A DNA stretch of 15,875 bases, taken from positions 1-15,875 of the forward strand of contig CAMBDR010000026.1 of assembly GCA_945864765.1 (NCBI GenBank), in the 5' to 3' direction. This DNA comes from Janthinobacterium lividum (GTDB taxonomy: Bacteria > Pseudomonadota > Gammaproteobacteria > Burkholderiales > Burkholderiaceae_D). The position numbers and the translations under genes are program-made. This document shows positions 1 to 7,744 of the stretch, piece after piece (positions within the stretch are counted from its first letter, which is position 1; the number at the start of each line of letters is the position of its first letter). The notes under the pieces were generated by a model. It ran no database searches. It saw nothing but the letters and a program-made list of their open reading frames with translations, and was not told the DNA's origin.

Positions 1-825
1 TGTTTGCACCCGCTTGGCCCCCGCTGCGTTCAAAGCATCTGCCAGCTTCTTGATCCCATCACCTTTAATGGCCGGGTCATTGGCACCGCCGATGATCAAC
101 AAAGGAAGATTGCGCTTGATTTTTTTCAGGTTGTCAGGGGCGGTAATGAATTGCAAACCGTCCAGCAAGTCGAGCCATAATTGGTTGCTGCAACGAAAGC
201 CACAAAGTGGATCATTCAGGTATTTATCCACTTCAGCGGTATCGCGGCTGAGCCAATCGGACGGAGTGCGGCTGGGTTTGAAGGCATTGTTGAATGTGCC
301 AAAGGACAGATACTCCAGTAGCGCGCTATAGCCTTTGGGGCCTTGCCGCCAGGCTTCGAAACGGGCAAACAGTTTGGCCTGACGGTAGCGTGCTATCGAC
401 GCGTAATTGGAGGCGGAAAGAATCGCACCTTGAATGTGCTGCTTACCGCATTGCATTAAATAAGCTTGGCCAATATAACTACCCATGCTATGGGCCAACA
501 GAATAATCGGGGTCTTGGGATACTTCTTGCGGATATATTGGTTCACACTGGCTAAATCGCCCACCACCTTGTTCCAGCCATCATGATCAGCATAGTGGCC
601 AAAAGCGCCGTTTTTAGCAGTTTGGCCGTGCCCACGGATATCGTGCGCCACCACCGCAAAGCCTGCTGGCACCAAGGCCTGCGCCAGGCGCTCGTAGCGG
701 GCGCTATGTTCGGCCATGCCATGAGAAATCATGAGAATCGCTTTTGGGGCGGCGTCATTAAACCAACGATTGACGTAGAGCTGGGTGCCGTCGCTGGCAT
801 CGAGCCAAAAATTTTCATGTTGCAT
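1..825 (-). CDS. Alpha/beta hydrolase, lysophospholipase/monoacylglycerol lipase type (C-terminus cut by window edge)
   Basis: The reading frame is open from the ATG at 825 to the window edge, 275 codons, so the C-terminus is missing. The protein begins MQHENFWLDASDGTQLYVNR and has the Hydrolase_4 (serine aminopeptidase S33-like) layout. The oxyanion strand ISHGMAEHSARY lies near residues 33-44, followed by AHDIRGHG. The nucleophile elbow AHSMG places the catalytic Ser at 113, and GGANDP places the acid Asp at about 250. The catalytic His would lie just beyond the edge. Members of this family cleave acyl esters of lysophospholipids or monoacylglycerols in the cytoplasm or at the membrane; the substrate here is unknown. 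An AAGGA Shine-Dalgarno sits just upstream, and a promoter candidate lies in the gap to the exonuclease gene. The family call is firm, the substrate is not. Confidence 0.9.
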   Translation of the reverse strand, partial: MQHENFWLDASDGTQLYVNRWFNDAAPKAILMISHGMAEHSARYERLAQALVPAGFAVVAHDIRGHGQTAKNGAFGHYADHDGWNKVVGDLASVNQYIRKKYPKTPIILLAHSMGSYIGQAYLMQCGKQHIQGAILSASNYASIARYRQAKLFARFEAWRQGPKGYSALLEYLSFGTFNNAFKPSRTPSDWLSRDTAEVDKYLNDPLCGFRCSNQLWLDLLDGLQFITAPDNLKKIKRNLPLLIIGGANDPAIKGDGIKKLADALNAAGAKRVQT

Positions 826-852
826 GATGATCCTTGTCCATGTGGAATGGGC

Positions 853-882
853 ATTCTACACTGCGAGTGTCAGATAGTCCAA
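853..882 (-). promoter_or_regulatory. Candidate sigma-70 promoter of the lysophospholipase-type gene
   Basis: On the minus strand TTGGAC (877-882) and TAGAAT (853-858) are separated by 18 bp. They lie in the 91-bp gap between the exonuclease stop and the hydrolase start, so the hydrolase can probably be transcribed on its own. This rests on sequence match only. Confidence 0.45.
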
Positions 883-916
883 GAGCGTTTTTGGTATTGT
901 GAGGCTGCCTTCTAAT

Positions 917-1684
917 TCAAGCATAATCAATGAGCAGGGGCGCATGGTCGGAAAAGCGTTGATCCTTGTACACCGACACCTGTTTGGCCAGACTCGCGAT
1001 ACCTGGCGTGGCGATTTGGTAATCAATGCGCCACCCGACATTTTTGGCCCAGGCCTGACCGCGATTACTCCACCAGGTGTATTGCCCGGGACTCTGATCG
1101 AGCTTACGATGCACATCCACATAACCGATTTCATCAAAAATTTGCGTCATCCAGGCACGCTCTTCGGGCAGAAACCCGGAATTTTTGAGATTACCCTTCC
1201 AATTTTTCAAATCGATTTCTTTATGGGCGATATTCCAGTCGCCCGAAATCACTACCTCACGCCCACTCGCATGCAAGGCTTGCAAATGCGGATAAAACAC
1301 TTCCATAAACACAAACTTGGCCGCCTGGCGCTCGGGCGAGGAGGAACCAGACGGGCAATATACCGAGATAATGGTCAAATTACCAAAATCGCAGCGCACA
1401 TAACGCCCTTCGGCATCAAAATCAGGATGCCCAAAACCAATGATGACTTGATCCGGCCTTTGTTTGCTATACACGCCCACCCCGGAATAGCCTTTTTTCT
1501 CGGCATAATGAAAATGCCCGTGGTAGCCGGGCGGGTTGTGCATGGCATCGCTCATATCGCCCGCTTGGGCTTTGAGTTCCTGGACGCAGACAAAGTCAGC
1601 GTTTTGTTGTGCCATCCATTCAAAAAAACCCTTTTGGGAGGCGGAACGAATGCCGTTCAGATTGGCGGAAATAATTCTGGTCAT
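917..1684 (-). CDS. xth: Exodeoxyribonuclease III (AP endonuclease, ExoIII/APE1 fold)
   Basis: This 255-residue protein has the usual family length. It removes nucleotides 3'-5' from duplex DNA and cuts 5' of abasic sites in base excision repair. All active-site motifs are visible: SANLNGIRSA with Asn10, VQELKAQ with the metal ligand Glu36, VYCPSG with Tyr109, SGDWNIAH with Asp149 and Asn151, WRIDYQ with Asp221, and the terminal FSDHAPLLIDY with Asp246 and His247. The only good start is the ATG at 1684, where the family N-terminus MTRIISANLNG begins. It is divergent from pyrE, an arrangement familiar in betaproteobacteria. The leader just before the ATG has no evident Shine-Dalgarno and consists of C/A-rich 11-bp repeats. 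Confidence 0.97.
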   Translation of the reverse strand: MTRIISANLNGIRSASQKGFFEWMAQQNADFVCVQELKAQAGDMSDAMHNPPGYHGHFHYAEKKGYSGVGVYSKQRPDQVIIGFGHPDFDAEGRYVRCDFGNLTIISVYCPSGSSSPERQAAKFVFMEVFYPHLQALHASGREVVISGDWNIAHKEIDLKNWKGNLKNSGFLPEERAWMTQIFDEIGYVDVHRKLDQSPGQYTWWSNRGQAWAKNVGWRIDYQIATPGIASLAKQVSVYKDQRFSDHAPLLIDYA

Positions 1685-1687
1685 AAT

Positions 1688-1720
1688 GTGTTGTGCTTAT
1701 GTTGTGTTTGTGTTGTGTCA
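1688..1720. repeat. Three imperfect 11-bp tandem repeats (TGTTGTG core) in the xth-pyrE gap
   Basis: Three 11-bp units sharing the core TGTTGTG run from 1688 to 1720. Read on the minus strand they form a C/A-rich leader (CACAACA) ending 3 bases before the exonuclease ATG. A spacing of about one helical turn fits either a protein-binding array or simple slippage. Confidence 0.6.
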
Positions 1721-1769
1721 AGTTCTGAAAAAAAGCAGGCTGAAAAAGGGTATAGCATAACCGATTCAC

Positions 1770-1777
1770 TATAAAAT
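1770..1777 (+). promoter_or_regulatory. Possible -10 element upstream of pyrE
   Basis: A TATAAA/TAAAAT sequence lies 38-45 bp before the pyrE start. No good -35 hexamer is visible at 16-18 bp, so this is a weak candidate. Confidence 0.3.
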
Positions 1778-1814
1778 ACAGCTTCCACCATCATTTACCG
1801 AGCATGAGGTTCAC

Positions 1815-2474
1815 TTGAATACCGTTCGCCAAGAGTTTATTGCCTTTTCCGTCGCCGCTGGTGTGTTGCGTTTTGGCGAATTTGTCACCAAGGCAGGTCG
1901 CCTGTCACCTTACTTTTTTAACGCGGGCTTATTCCACGATGGCGCGGTGCTGGGTAAATTGGCACAGTTTTATGCACAAACCCTGATCGATTCCGGTGTT
2001 GAATTTGATATGTTATTTGGCCCGGCCTACAAAGGCATTACCCTGGCCTCGGCCACCGCCGTAGCGCTGGCCGCGCAAGGGCGCAATACCCCATTTGCGT
2101 TTAACCGCAAAGAAGCCAAAGACCATGGCGAAGGCGGCAGCTTGATCGGGGCAAAATTGCAAGGACGGGTAGTGATTATCGACGATGTAATTTCGGCCGG
2201 CACCTCGGTGCGGGAATCGGTTGAGATGATACGTGCAGCGGGCGCAACCCCGTGTGCCGTACTGATTGCGCTGGATCGGATGGAGCGTTCTGGGAAAGAT
2301 GATGCCTTATCGCCACATTCTGCGGTGCAGGAAGTCAGTCAAGCGTATAATATCCCCGTGTTGTCTATTGCTAATTTGACTGATTTATTTGACTATCTCG
2401 CAAACACCGGGCCAGAACTGGCCCAATATGCCGATGCAGTAAGGAAATATCGTGATCGTTATGGAATCGATTAA
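1815..2474 (+). CDS. pyrE: Orotate phosphoribosyltransferase
   Basis: This 219-residue enzyme converts orotate and PRPP to orotidine 5'-phosphate in de novo UMP synthesis; it is cytoplasmic and works as a dimer in the family. FGEFVTKAGRLSPYFFNAG (residues 20-38) matches the orotate/PRPP-binding N-terminal region. FNRKEAKDHGEGG (96-108) is the flexible catalytic loop with its Arg, Lys and His residues. VVIIDDVISAGTS (119-131) is the PRPP-binding motif with Asp123-Asp124. The start is a TTG: GAGG lies 5 bases upstream of 1815, and the protein from there aligns with the usual N-terminus. No ATG gives a better start. The last 23 bases overlap the next gene. Confidence 0.96.
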   Translation: MNTVRQEFIAFSVAAGVLRFGEFVTKAGRLSPYFFNAGLFHDGAVLGKLAQFYAQTLIDSGVEFDMLFGPAYKGITLASATAVALAAQGRNTPFAFNRKEAKDHGEGGSLIGAKLQGRVVIIDDVISAGTSVRESVEMIRAAGATPCAVLIALDRMERSGKDDALSPHSAVQEVSQAYNIPVLSIANLTDLFDYLANTGPELAQYADAVRKYRDRYGID

Positions 2475-3159
2475 ACGCAACCCCCGTGTTGCCGGGCTGC
2501 TTGCTGGTGTCGTTTTGGCATGCTTGCCCCATTTGGCCCAGGCCGGAATCTTTATGTGTAAAGATGCTTCTGGCCGCACCATTACTTCTGACAGGCCCAT
2601 TCCCGAATGCGCCAACCGTGCGGTGAAAGAATTAAACGTCTCCGGCACAGTCAAGCGCGAAATACCCGCGCCACTCACGGTGGAACAACGCCAATTGAAA
2701 AAAGAAGCGGAGGACAAGCGTAAGGCTGACGAAGAGGTAACGGCAGAAATACGACGGCGCGACGTTGGCTTACTCGCCACCTATCAAAATGAACAACAGA
2801 TTGATACCGAACGCAAACGCGCGCTCACCCAACTTCGCAACAATATTTCGATTGCCGTCACTGAACAAAATGCCGCCTTGGTCCGGCGTAAAGTGGCGCA
2901 AGCCGAAATTACTGCCCTGACCGAGAATAAAGCCCCGGTTCCAAGCCACTTGAAAGCCAAATTAATGCAAGCGGATAAATCCATTTTATTTGAGACCAGA
3001 ACCAAAGAATCATTGGAAGCTGAAATGGTGAAAATCGGCCTCAAATATGATCAAATCATGACACGTTACCGTTTGGTTGTTGCCAATGGCCCCGGATTCG
3101 ATGCAGCCACGGCAGTGGCGAGTGCTGCGAGTGCTGCAAGTTCAGCTTCCAAGCCCTGA
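2452..3159 (+). CDS. DUF4124-type periplasmic coiled-coil protein
   Basis: This 235-residue protein has a signal peptide (residues 1 to about 31, ending LPHLAQA). A short DUF4124-like segment follows: GIFMCKDASGRTITSDRPIP, with cysteines at 36 and 53 that could form a disulfide. Then comes a charged Glu/Lys/Arg/Gln-rich stretch of about 75-190, probably coiled coil, and an Ala/Ser-rich tail. DUF4124 proteins are common in Burkholderiales; their function is unknown. The start could be GTG 2452, set 6 bases after AAGGA, or ATG 2461, 15 bases after it; spacing favours GTG. Either way it overlaps the pyrE end, so translational coupling to pyrE is likely. No specific role can be assigned. Confidence 0.85.
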   Translation: MIVMESIKRNPRVAGLLAGVVLACLPHLAQAGIFMCKDASGRTITSDRPIPECANRAVKELNVSGTVKREIPAPLTVEQRQLKKEAEDKRKADEEVTAEIRRRDVGLLATYQNEQQIDTERKRALTQLRNNISIAVTEQNAALVRRKVAQAEITALTENKAPVPSHLKAKLMQADKSILFETRTKESLEAEMVKIGLKYDQIMTRYRLVVANGPGFDAATAVASAASAASSASKP

Positions 3160-3214
3160 GCCGGGGTGTCATACCGCAATTCGCCATCAGGCAAGCATTC
3201 TCCGGGCAAACCAG

Positions 3215-3220
3215 TATAAT
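3215..3220 (+). promoter_or_regulatory. Perfect -10 hexamer upstream of argS
   Basis: TATAAT lies 52 bp before the argS ATG in the 112-bp gap after the DUF4124 gene. The -35 region is weak, so an activator or a relaxed -35 would be needed. Confidence 0.4.
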
Positions 3221-3271
3221 GGCGCTTGATTGTTTTTTTGCGTCCAAACCTGCGTTTTTTGAGTATTGCCC

Positions 3272-4996
3272 ATGCTAGCCCATCAAAGACAAGAAATTAT
3301 CGCCCTGTTCCAATCGGTTCTGGCTCCCGTTTTGAGTGCTGCCGACCTGAGTGCCGCCGGCTTACCCAACCACGTCACGCTGGAGCGCCCGCGTGACCCC
3401 ACCCATGGTGACGTGGCCTGTAATGTCGCGCTGCAACTAGCCAAAGCGCTCAAAACCAATCCGCGCGCACTGGCGCAAACTTTGGTTGATGGCATCATGA
3501 GTCAGGCAGGCGTGAGTGATTTATTAGCCAGTGCCGAAATCGCCGGGCCGGGTTTTATCAACCTGCGTTTAAGTGAGCATGCCAAGCAGGCGGTGGTGCA
3601 GACCATCCAACGCGAAGCCGAAAAATTTGGCCATAGCAACAGCGGCGCGGGTAAATCGGTCATTATCGAATTTGTTTCTGCCAACCCCACCGGGCCGTTG
3701 CATGTCGGGCACGGCCGCCAAGCCGCCTTGGGCGATGCGCTGTCATCCTTATTTGAAGCGCAGGGCTATCAGGTTACGCGTGAATTTTATTATAACGATG
3801 CCGGGGTGCAAATCGCCACCCTCGCCAACTCCACCCAAGCGCGATTGCAAGGTTTGCGTCCGGGTGATGCGGCTTGGCCTGAAAGTGCCTATAACGGCGA
3901 CTATATCGCCGATATTGCCGCCGATTTTATGGCCAAAAAGACGGTGTGCGCCAGCGATGGCGTGCCCGTCACAGGCACGGGCGATATTAACGATCTCGAA
4001 TCGATACGGCAATTTGCGGTGGCGTATTTGCGCAATGAGCAAGATATCGATATGCAAGCCTTTGGCGTTAAATTTGATAACTACTTCCTCGAATCCTCGC
4101 TCTATACCGACGGTAAAGTGGACGCCACCGTCAAGGCATTAATCGACTCGGGCAAAACCTATGAGTTGGATGGCGCGCTGTGGTTGCGCACCACCGACTA
4201 CGGCGACGACAAAGATCGCGTGATGCGCAAATCCGACGGCAACTACACCTATTTTGTGCCGGACGTGGCCTATCACGTAGTCAAATGGCAGCGTGGCTTT
4301 ACCCAGGCGATTAATGTGCAGGGCGGCGACCACCATAGCACCACCATCCGGGTGCGAGCCGGTTTGCAGGCAATTAATCTGGGCATTCCCAAGGGTTACC
4401 CGGATTACGTGTTGCACAAAATGGTCACTGTCATGAAAGACGGTGCAGAAGTTAAAATTTCGAAACGGGCTGGCTCTTACGTCACCGTGCGCGACTTAAT
4501 TGAATGGTCGGGCAATGGTGACGTGGTCAAGGGGCGTGACGCCGTGCGCTTTTTCTTTATCTCACGCAAAGCCGATACCGAATTCGTGTTTGATGTCGAT
4601 ATCGCCCTGAATGAATCGGATGACAACCCGGTCTATTATGTGCAATATGCGCATGCCCGTATGTGCCGCATCATCGAAAAATCCGGGCTTGACAACGAGC
4701 AACTCGATCAAGCTGATTTAAGCCCCTTAACTGCGCCCAAAGAAGCGCTATTATTGGCCAAACTGGCGAGCTACCCCGATGGTTTGGAACATGCGCTCAG
4801 TGAATTGGGACCGCACCAAATTGCCTTCTATTTACGTGAATTGGCCGGGCAAATGCATGCTTATTTGGGTGCAGAACGGGTGCTGACCGACGATTTGGCC
4901 ACCAAAACCGCGCGGGTAGCCCTGTTACGCGCGACTCGCCAGGTCATCCGCAACGGCTTGGGCTTATTGGGCGTATCCGCACCCGAGAAAATGTAA
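3272..4996 (+). CDS. argS: Arginyl-tRNA synthetase
   Basis: This class I synthetase of 574 residues charges tRNA-Arg with arginine in the cytoplasm. The N-terminal domain that recognises the tRNA D-loop (about 1-100) includes RPRDPTHGDVACNVA. The catalytic Rossmann domain follows, with SANPTGPLHVGHGRQAALGD carrying the HIGH signature as HVGH (144-147). KISKRAGSYVTV (from Lys395) fills the KMSKS loop. NPVYYVQYAHARMCRI begins the C-terminal DALR anticodon-binding domain. ATG 3272 was preferred over the in-frame TTG six bases earlier because it gives the usual short N-terminus. The SPOR gene follows after 8 bases, so the two are probably one transcript. Confidence 0.97.
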   Translation: MLAHQRQEIIALFQSVLAPVLSAADLSAAGLPNHVTLERPRDPTHGDVACNVALQLAKALKTNPRALAQTLVDGIMSQAGVSDLLASAEIAGPGFINLRLSEHAKQAVVQTIQREAEKFGHSNSGAGKSVIIEFVSANPTGPLHVGHGRQAALGDALSSLFEAQGYQVTREFYYNDAGVQIATLANSTQARLQGLRPGDAAWPESAYNGDYIADIAADFMAKKTVCASDGVPVTGTGDINDLESIRQFAVAYLRNEQDIDMQAFGVKFDNYFLESSLYTDGKVDATVKALIDSGKTYELDGALWLRTTDYGDDKDRVMRKSDGNYTYFVPDVAYHVVKWQRGFTQAINVQGGDHHSTTIRVRAGLQAINLGIPKGYPDYVLHKMVTVMKDGAEVKISKRAGSYVTVRDLIEWSGNGDVVKGRDAVRFFFISRKADTEFVFDVDIALNESDDNPVYYVQYAHARMCRIIEKSGLDNEQLDQADLSPLTAPKEALLLAKLASYPDGLEHALSELGPHQIAFYLRELAGQMHAYLGAERVLTDDLATKTARVALLRATRQVIRNGLGLLGVSAPEKM

Positions 4997-5004
4997 GGAG
5001 CATC

Positions 5005-5652
5005 ATGAAACTCGTCTCGCAACGTGGCAGCACCTTGATTGGCATTATTATTGGCCTTGTGATTGGTTTGGCTTTGGCCGTAGTGGTCGCTTTGGTGATT
5101 ACCAAGGGCTCTTCGCCATTTGTTAATAAAGTAAAAGATAACAAGGGCAGTGACGCCAGCACAGGCCAAATCAGTGACCCGAACAAACCCATGTATGGCA
5201 ATGCCAGTGCCGCCAAAGAAGCGGCCAAAGAGTTTGCGCCGGAACCCTCGGCCAGCGCCGCAGCCACCACCGCCGTGGTGCCACCCGGCCCAACGCCTGC
5301 CGTTATTCCTGCGCCTGCGCCAGCAAGCAACAAGCCCGAAACCAAGCCACCAGAAGACAAGCTCGATAAATTAATCGACAAAGCCATTGCCAAAACTGAT
5401 ACCGCAGCCGAAGACAAATGGGTTTACTTTTTGCAGGCTGGTGCGTTTAAAGAGCAAAGCGACGCTGAAAATACCCGCGCCAAACTGGCATTATTAGGGT
5501 TTGAGGCAAGTTTGAGTGAACGAAGTACCGATAATGGTGTCCTATACCGGGTAAGAGTGGGGCCGTACAATCAAATTGAAGCCATGAACAAGGTGCGAGC
5601 CAAACTGATCGAAAACGGTATCGATGTTTCTATTGTGCATAATCAAAGGTAA
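5005..5652 (+). CDS. SPOR-domain membrane protein (FtsN-like)
   Basis: This 215-residue protein has a short cytoplasmic N-terminus, one membrane segment (about 10-33), and a Pro/Ala-rich periplasmic linker (about 70-120). A C-terminal SPOR domain (about 138-212) contains YFLQAGAFKEQSDAENTRA and YRVRVGPYNQIEAM. SPOR domains bind glycan strands lacking stem peptides and often recruit proteins to the septum, so a role in division or peptidoglycan binding is likely. The layout matches FtsN, but small single-pass SPOR proteins after argS are general in Burkholderiales, so I give no symbol. AGGAG sits 4 bases before the ATG and overlaps the argS stop. Confidence 0.9.
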   Translation: MKLVSQRGSTLIGIIIGLVIGLALAVVVALVITKGSSPFVNKVKDNKGSDASTGQISDPNKPMYGNASAAKEAAKEFAPEPSASAAATTAVVPPGPTPAVIPAPAPASNKPETKPPEDKLDKLIDKAIAKTDTAAEDKWVYFLQAGAFKEQSDAENTRAKLALLGFEASLSERSTDNGVLYRVRVGPYNQIEAMNKVRAKLIENGIDVSIVHNQR

Positions 5653-5677
5653 TTTCTAAAATTTCATAAGGACAATC

Positions 5678-6346
5678 ATGCGAATTCTCAAATATTTAAT
5701 CGTTTCACTGAGCGCTTCACTGAGCTTTGGTTTGCTCGCCATCAGCCCCGCCACCTTTGCAGGTGAAGGCCCGGGTTATACCGTATTAACCGACCCACAA
5801 TCGACCGATTCGGGCAAAAAAGTGGAAGTGACCGAGTTTTTTGCTTATGGCTGCCCGCATTGCTTTGGTTTTGATCCTGTTTTGGCGGCATGGGTGAAAA
5901 AGCAGGGTGACCAAATTGTTTTCAAGCGTGTTCCTGTCAACTTCCGCCCGGAATGGGTATTGCACGAACGCATGTATTACGCGCTTGAAGCGATGGGTAA
6001 ACTCGAAGACACACATGCCAAGATTTTCAATGCCTTACACGTAGACCGCCAACGCCTGGACAATGATGAAGCGATTTTGGCATTGATGATCAAGCTGGGT
6101 ATCGACAAGCAAAAGTTTACCGATGCGTATGGCTCGTTTTCGGTTCAAGCCAAAGTCAAGCGGGTTGGACAATTGCAAGCCAGTTATAAAATCGACCAAG
6201 TTCCTTTGGTGGTAGTTGATGGCCGCTACGCCACCTCCCCTTCCAAGGCGGGAGAGATGATTGGTCACGATAAGCCGGAGTCAGAGCAGCAGAAAGTGGC
6301 CATCAAAATTCTGGATGACCTGGTTGCCAAGTCCAAAAAGAAGTAA
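5678..6346 (+). CDS. dsbA: Periplasmic thiol:disulfide oxidoreductase DsbA
   Basis: This 222-residue DsbA-type thioredoxin-fold protein puts disulfides into proteins arriving in the periplasm. It has a signal peptide (residues 1 to about 28, ending SPATFA). The active site FFAYGCPHCFGFDP places the redox pair at Cys59 and Cys62. The helical insertion follows, then the cis-proline loop QVPLVVVDGRY with Pro176. The Cys-Pro-His-Cys dipeptide is that of classical DsbA. AAGGA lies 5 bases before the ATG, and the gap to the SPOR gene is only 25 bp, so it is probably the last gene of the argS-SPOR-dsbA operon. A strong terminator follows 26 bp after the stop. Confidence 0.95.
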   Translation: MRILKYLIVSLSASLSFGLLAISPATFAGEGPGYTVLTDPQSTDSGKKVEVTEFFAYGCPHCFGFDPVLAAWVKKQGDQIVFKRVPVNFRPEWVLHERMYYALEAMGKLEDTHAKIFNALHVDRQRLDNDEAILALMIKLGIDKQKFTDAYGSFSVQAKVKRVGQLQASYKIDQVPLVVVDGRYATSPSKAGEMIGHDKPESEQQKVAIKILDDLVAKSKKK

Positions 6347-6372
6347 TGGTTGCGGTTGTAAATAGTATCAAC

Positions 6373-6399
6373 AAAAGGCGGAGAAATTCCGCCTTTTTT
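6373..6399 (+). terminator. Rho-independent terminator after dsbA
   Basis: AAAAGGCGGA (6373-6382) pairs with TCCGCCTTTT (6388-6397) across a 5-base loop and continues into a T run. It closes the argS-SPOR-dsbA transcript. Confidence 0.9.
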
Positions 6400-6450
6400 A
6401 TCGCTTTAAAAAAATACCCTGATAAGCTGTGCTGGTGAAAAAATATGCGC

Positions 6451-6456
6451 TATACT
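6451..6456 (+). promoter_or_regulatory. Possible -10 element before the receiver-HPt gene
   Basis: TATACT lies 59 bp before the ATG and beyond the dsbA terminator, so a promoter is expected here. The -35 region is poor. Confidence 0.35.
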
Positions 6457-6514
6457 GCACAAATCGACCTTAACGCTATTCAAATCAAGCCAACATAAAT
6501 TTCAACCCGTACTA

Positions 6515-7498
6515 ATGTCGTTCAAACGAATCGAGAACGAGGCAGGCCTCCCTGAAAACGGGGCTACTCAACTCAATTATTTTGTGAACGAGCTTGGCGT
6601 CCCCAAAAATGACCCCGCTCACACCGCGTTGCTGGATCTTAATAAGCCAGCCGAGCAGCACTTCGCCTGCTTAAATTGCCCCGCACAACAATCCCCAGCC
6701 ACCGCCACGGTCACCACCAGGCCGATCAACAAACCGATTGAGCAGCGCTTGGTCGGCATCACCATGTTATTGGTAGACGATAGTTTGACCAGTCAATTAG
6801 TCGCGCGAACCATGCTGGCGCGTGCAGGTGCCCGTGTTGAAGTTGCCAATAATGGTTATGACGCAGTGGAAATTTTGCGTCAGAAGGCCAAACACTACGA
6901 TATGGTATTAATGGATGTGCAAATGCCCGTCATGGATGGGCTGACGGCCACGCGTGTTGTGCGCGAAGAATTGAAACTCGCCCTACCCATCCTTGCCATG
7001 AGCGCGGGCACCGCAGCGGGCGACCAGGAAGCCTGCCGCAGCGCTGGCATGAATGGTTTTGTTGCCAAGCCCCTGTGTATTGTTGCGGCGATCGATACCA
7101 TATTGCAACACGTAGCGGTTGCGCCATGCGCTGAGGAAATTATTTCTGGCACCGCTTTGCTCGAAATTTGTGATGCCCAACCGGATTTTCGCATCACGCT
7201 GGCAGAGTTAATCAAAAACATGATGGCGCAAAGCCAGCCGCAGTTACAACAGGTGCGGCAATGTTTGCAACAAGGGCAGCCCATTGCCGCAGCCAGCATC
7301 TTGCATGATATGCGTGGCAGCATCGGTTTTCTGGATGCAAAACCCTTTACCAGCACCGCGCTGGCACTGGAAAATGCCATCAAGCGCAACGATCATGCCC
7401 CGATCCCCGGTTTGCTGCACGATACCGATGTCGCTTTAGGGCAAGTTTTGCAAGCGGTACAACCGTGGTTGGAAAAACTGGGGTGTGGCCACGGGTAG
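6515..7498 (+). CDS. Orphan receiver-HPt phosphotransfer protein
   Basis: This 327-residue protein has an N-terminal region (1-80) with no recognised domain but with a CLNC pair at 52-55. A response-regulator receiver follows (about 82-200): acidic pair Asp88-Asp89, phospho-acceptor Asp134 in LMDVQMPVMDG, Ser163 in AMSAG, and Lys185 in VAKP. The C-terminal region (about 213-322) fits a histidine phosphotransfer domain, with LHDMRGSIGFLDA placing the acceptor at His264. There is no kinase, transmembrane or output domain, so it probably relays phosphate between a hybrid kinase elsewhere and another regulator. No kinase gene lies in the window. ATG 6515 has no visible Shine-Dalgarno; ATG 6764 (residue 84) would start inside the first receiver strand, so I keep the long form. 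Confidence 0.85.
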   Translation: MSFKRIENEAGLPENGATQLNYFVNELGVPKNDPAHTALLDLNKPAEQHFACLNCPAQQSPATATVTTRPINKPIEQRLVGITMLLVDDSLTSQLVARTMLARAGARVEVANNGYDAVEILRQKAKHYDMVLMDVQMPVMDGLTATRVVREELKLALPILAMSAGTAAGDQEACRSAGMNGFVAKPLCIVAAIDTILQHVAVAPCAEEIISGTALLEICDAQPDFRITLAELIKNMMAQSQPQLQQVRQCLQQGQPIAAASILHDMRGSIGFLDAKPFTSTALALENAIKRNDHAPIPGLLHDTDVALGQVLQAVQPWLEKLGCGHG

Positions 7499-7695
7499 CA
7501 AAAACCCGGATGACTGGAATTTGTATCAAGCCAATCGCCCAACCCCACTTCCAGCTTGGCGCGCTGTACCCTATTCGTGGGCAGTGCGCCAATTGTTACG
7601 GTATCAATATCTCAATAAAACCACAGCAATTGTAAAAAAACCACACTTAAGCGTCGCAAAATTCAATTCACTGGACGGCCAATAATACGGCTGGC

Positions 7696-7701
7696 TAAAA
7701 T
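7696..7701 (+). promoter_or_regulatory. Possible -10 of the ferritin-like/lodA-like operon
   Basis: TAAAAT lies 44 bp before the start of the ferritin-like gene, with TGGACG (7672-7677) 18 bp upstream as a possible -35. The rest of the 246-bp gap from 7499 is A/T-rich; I see no gene or convincing terminator in it. Confidence 0.35.
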
Positions 7702-7744
7702 ACCTCTTCGCAATTTTAACCACACGTTAAATAGAGGACAACAA

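Noticed and set aside
899..1774. Long plus-strand ORF of 291 codons
   Set aside because: It lies opposite exodeoxyribonuclease III, whose catalytic motifs are all intact; the plus-strand product has no recognisable domain and no ribosome binding site.
7493..7510. Small hairpin (CGGGT with ACCCG) at the receiver-HPt stop as a terminator
   Set aside because: The 5-bp stem has no T tract after it, so it does not qualify as a rho-independent terminator.
7485..7685. 66-codon ORF after the receiver-HPt gene
   Set aside because: It starts with a GTG inside the previous gene, has no Shine-Dalgarno, and its composition looks non-coding.
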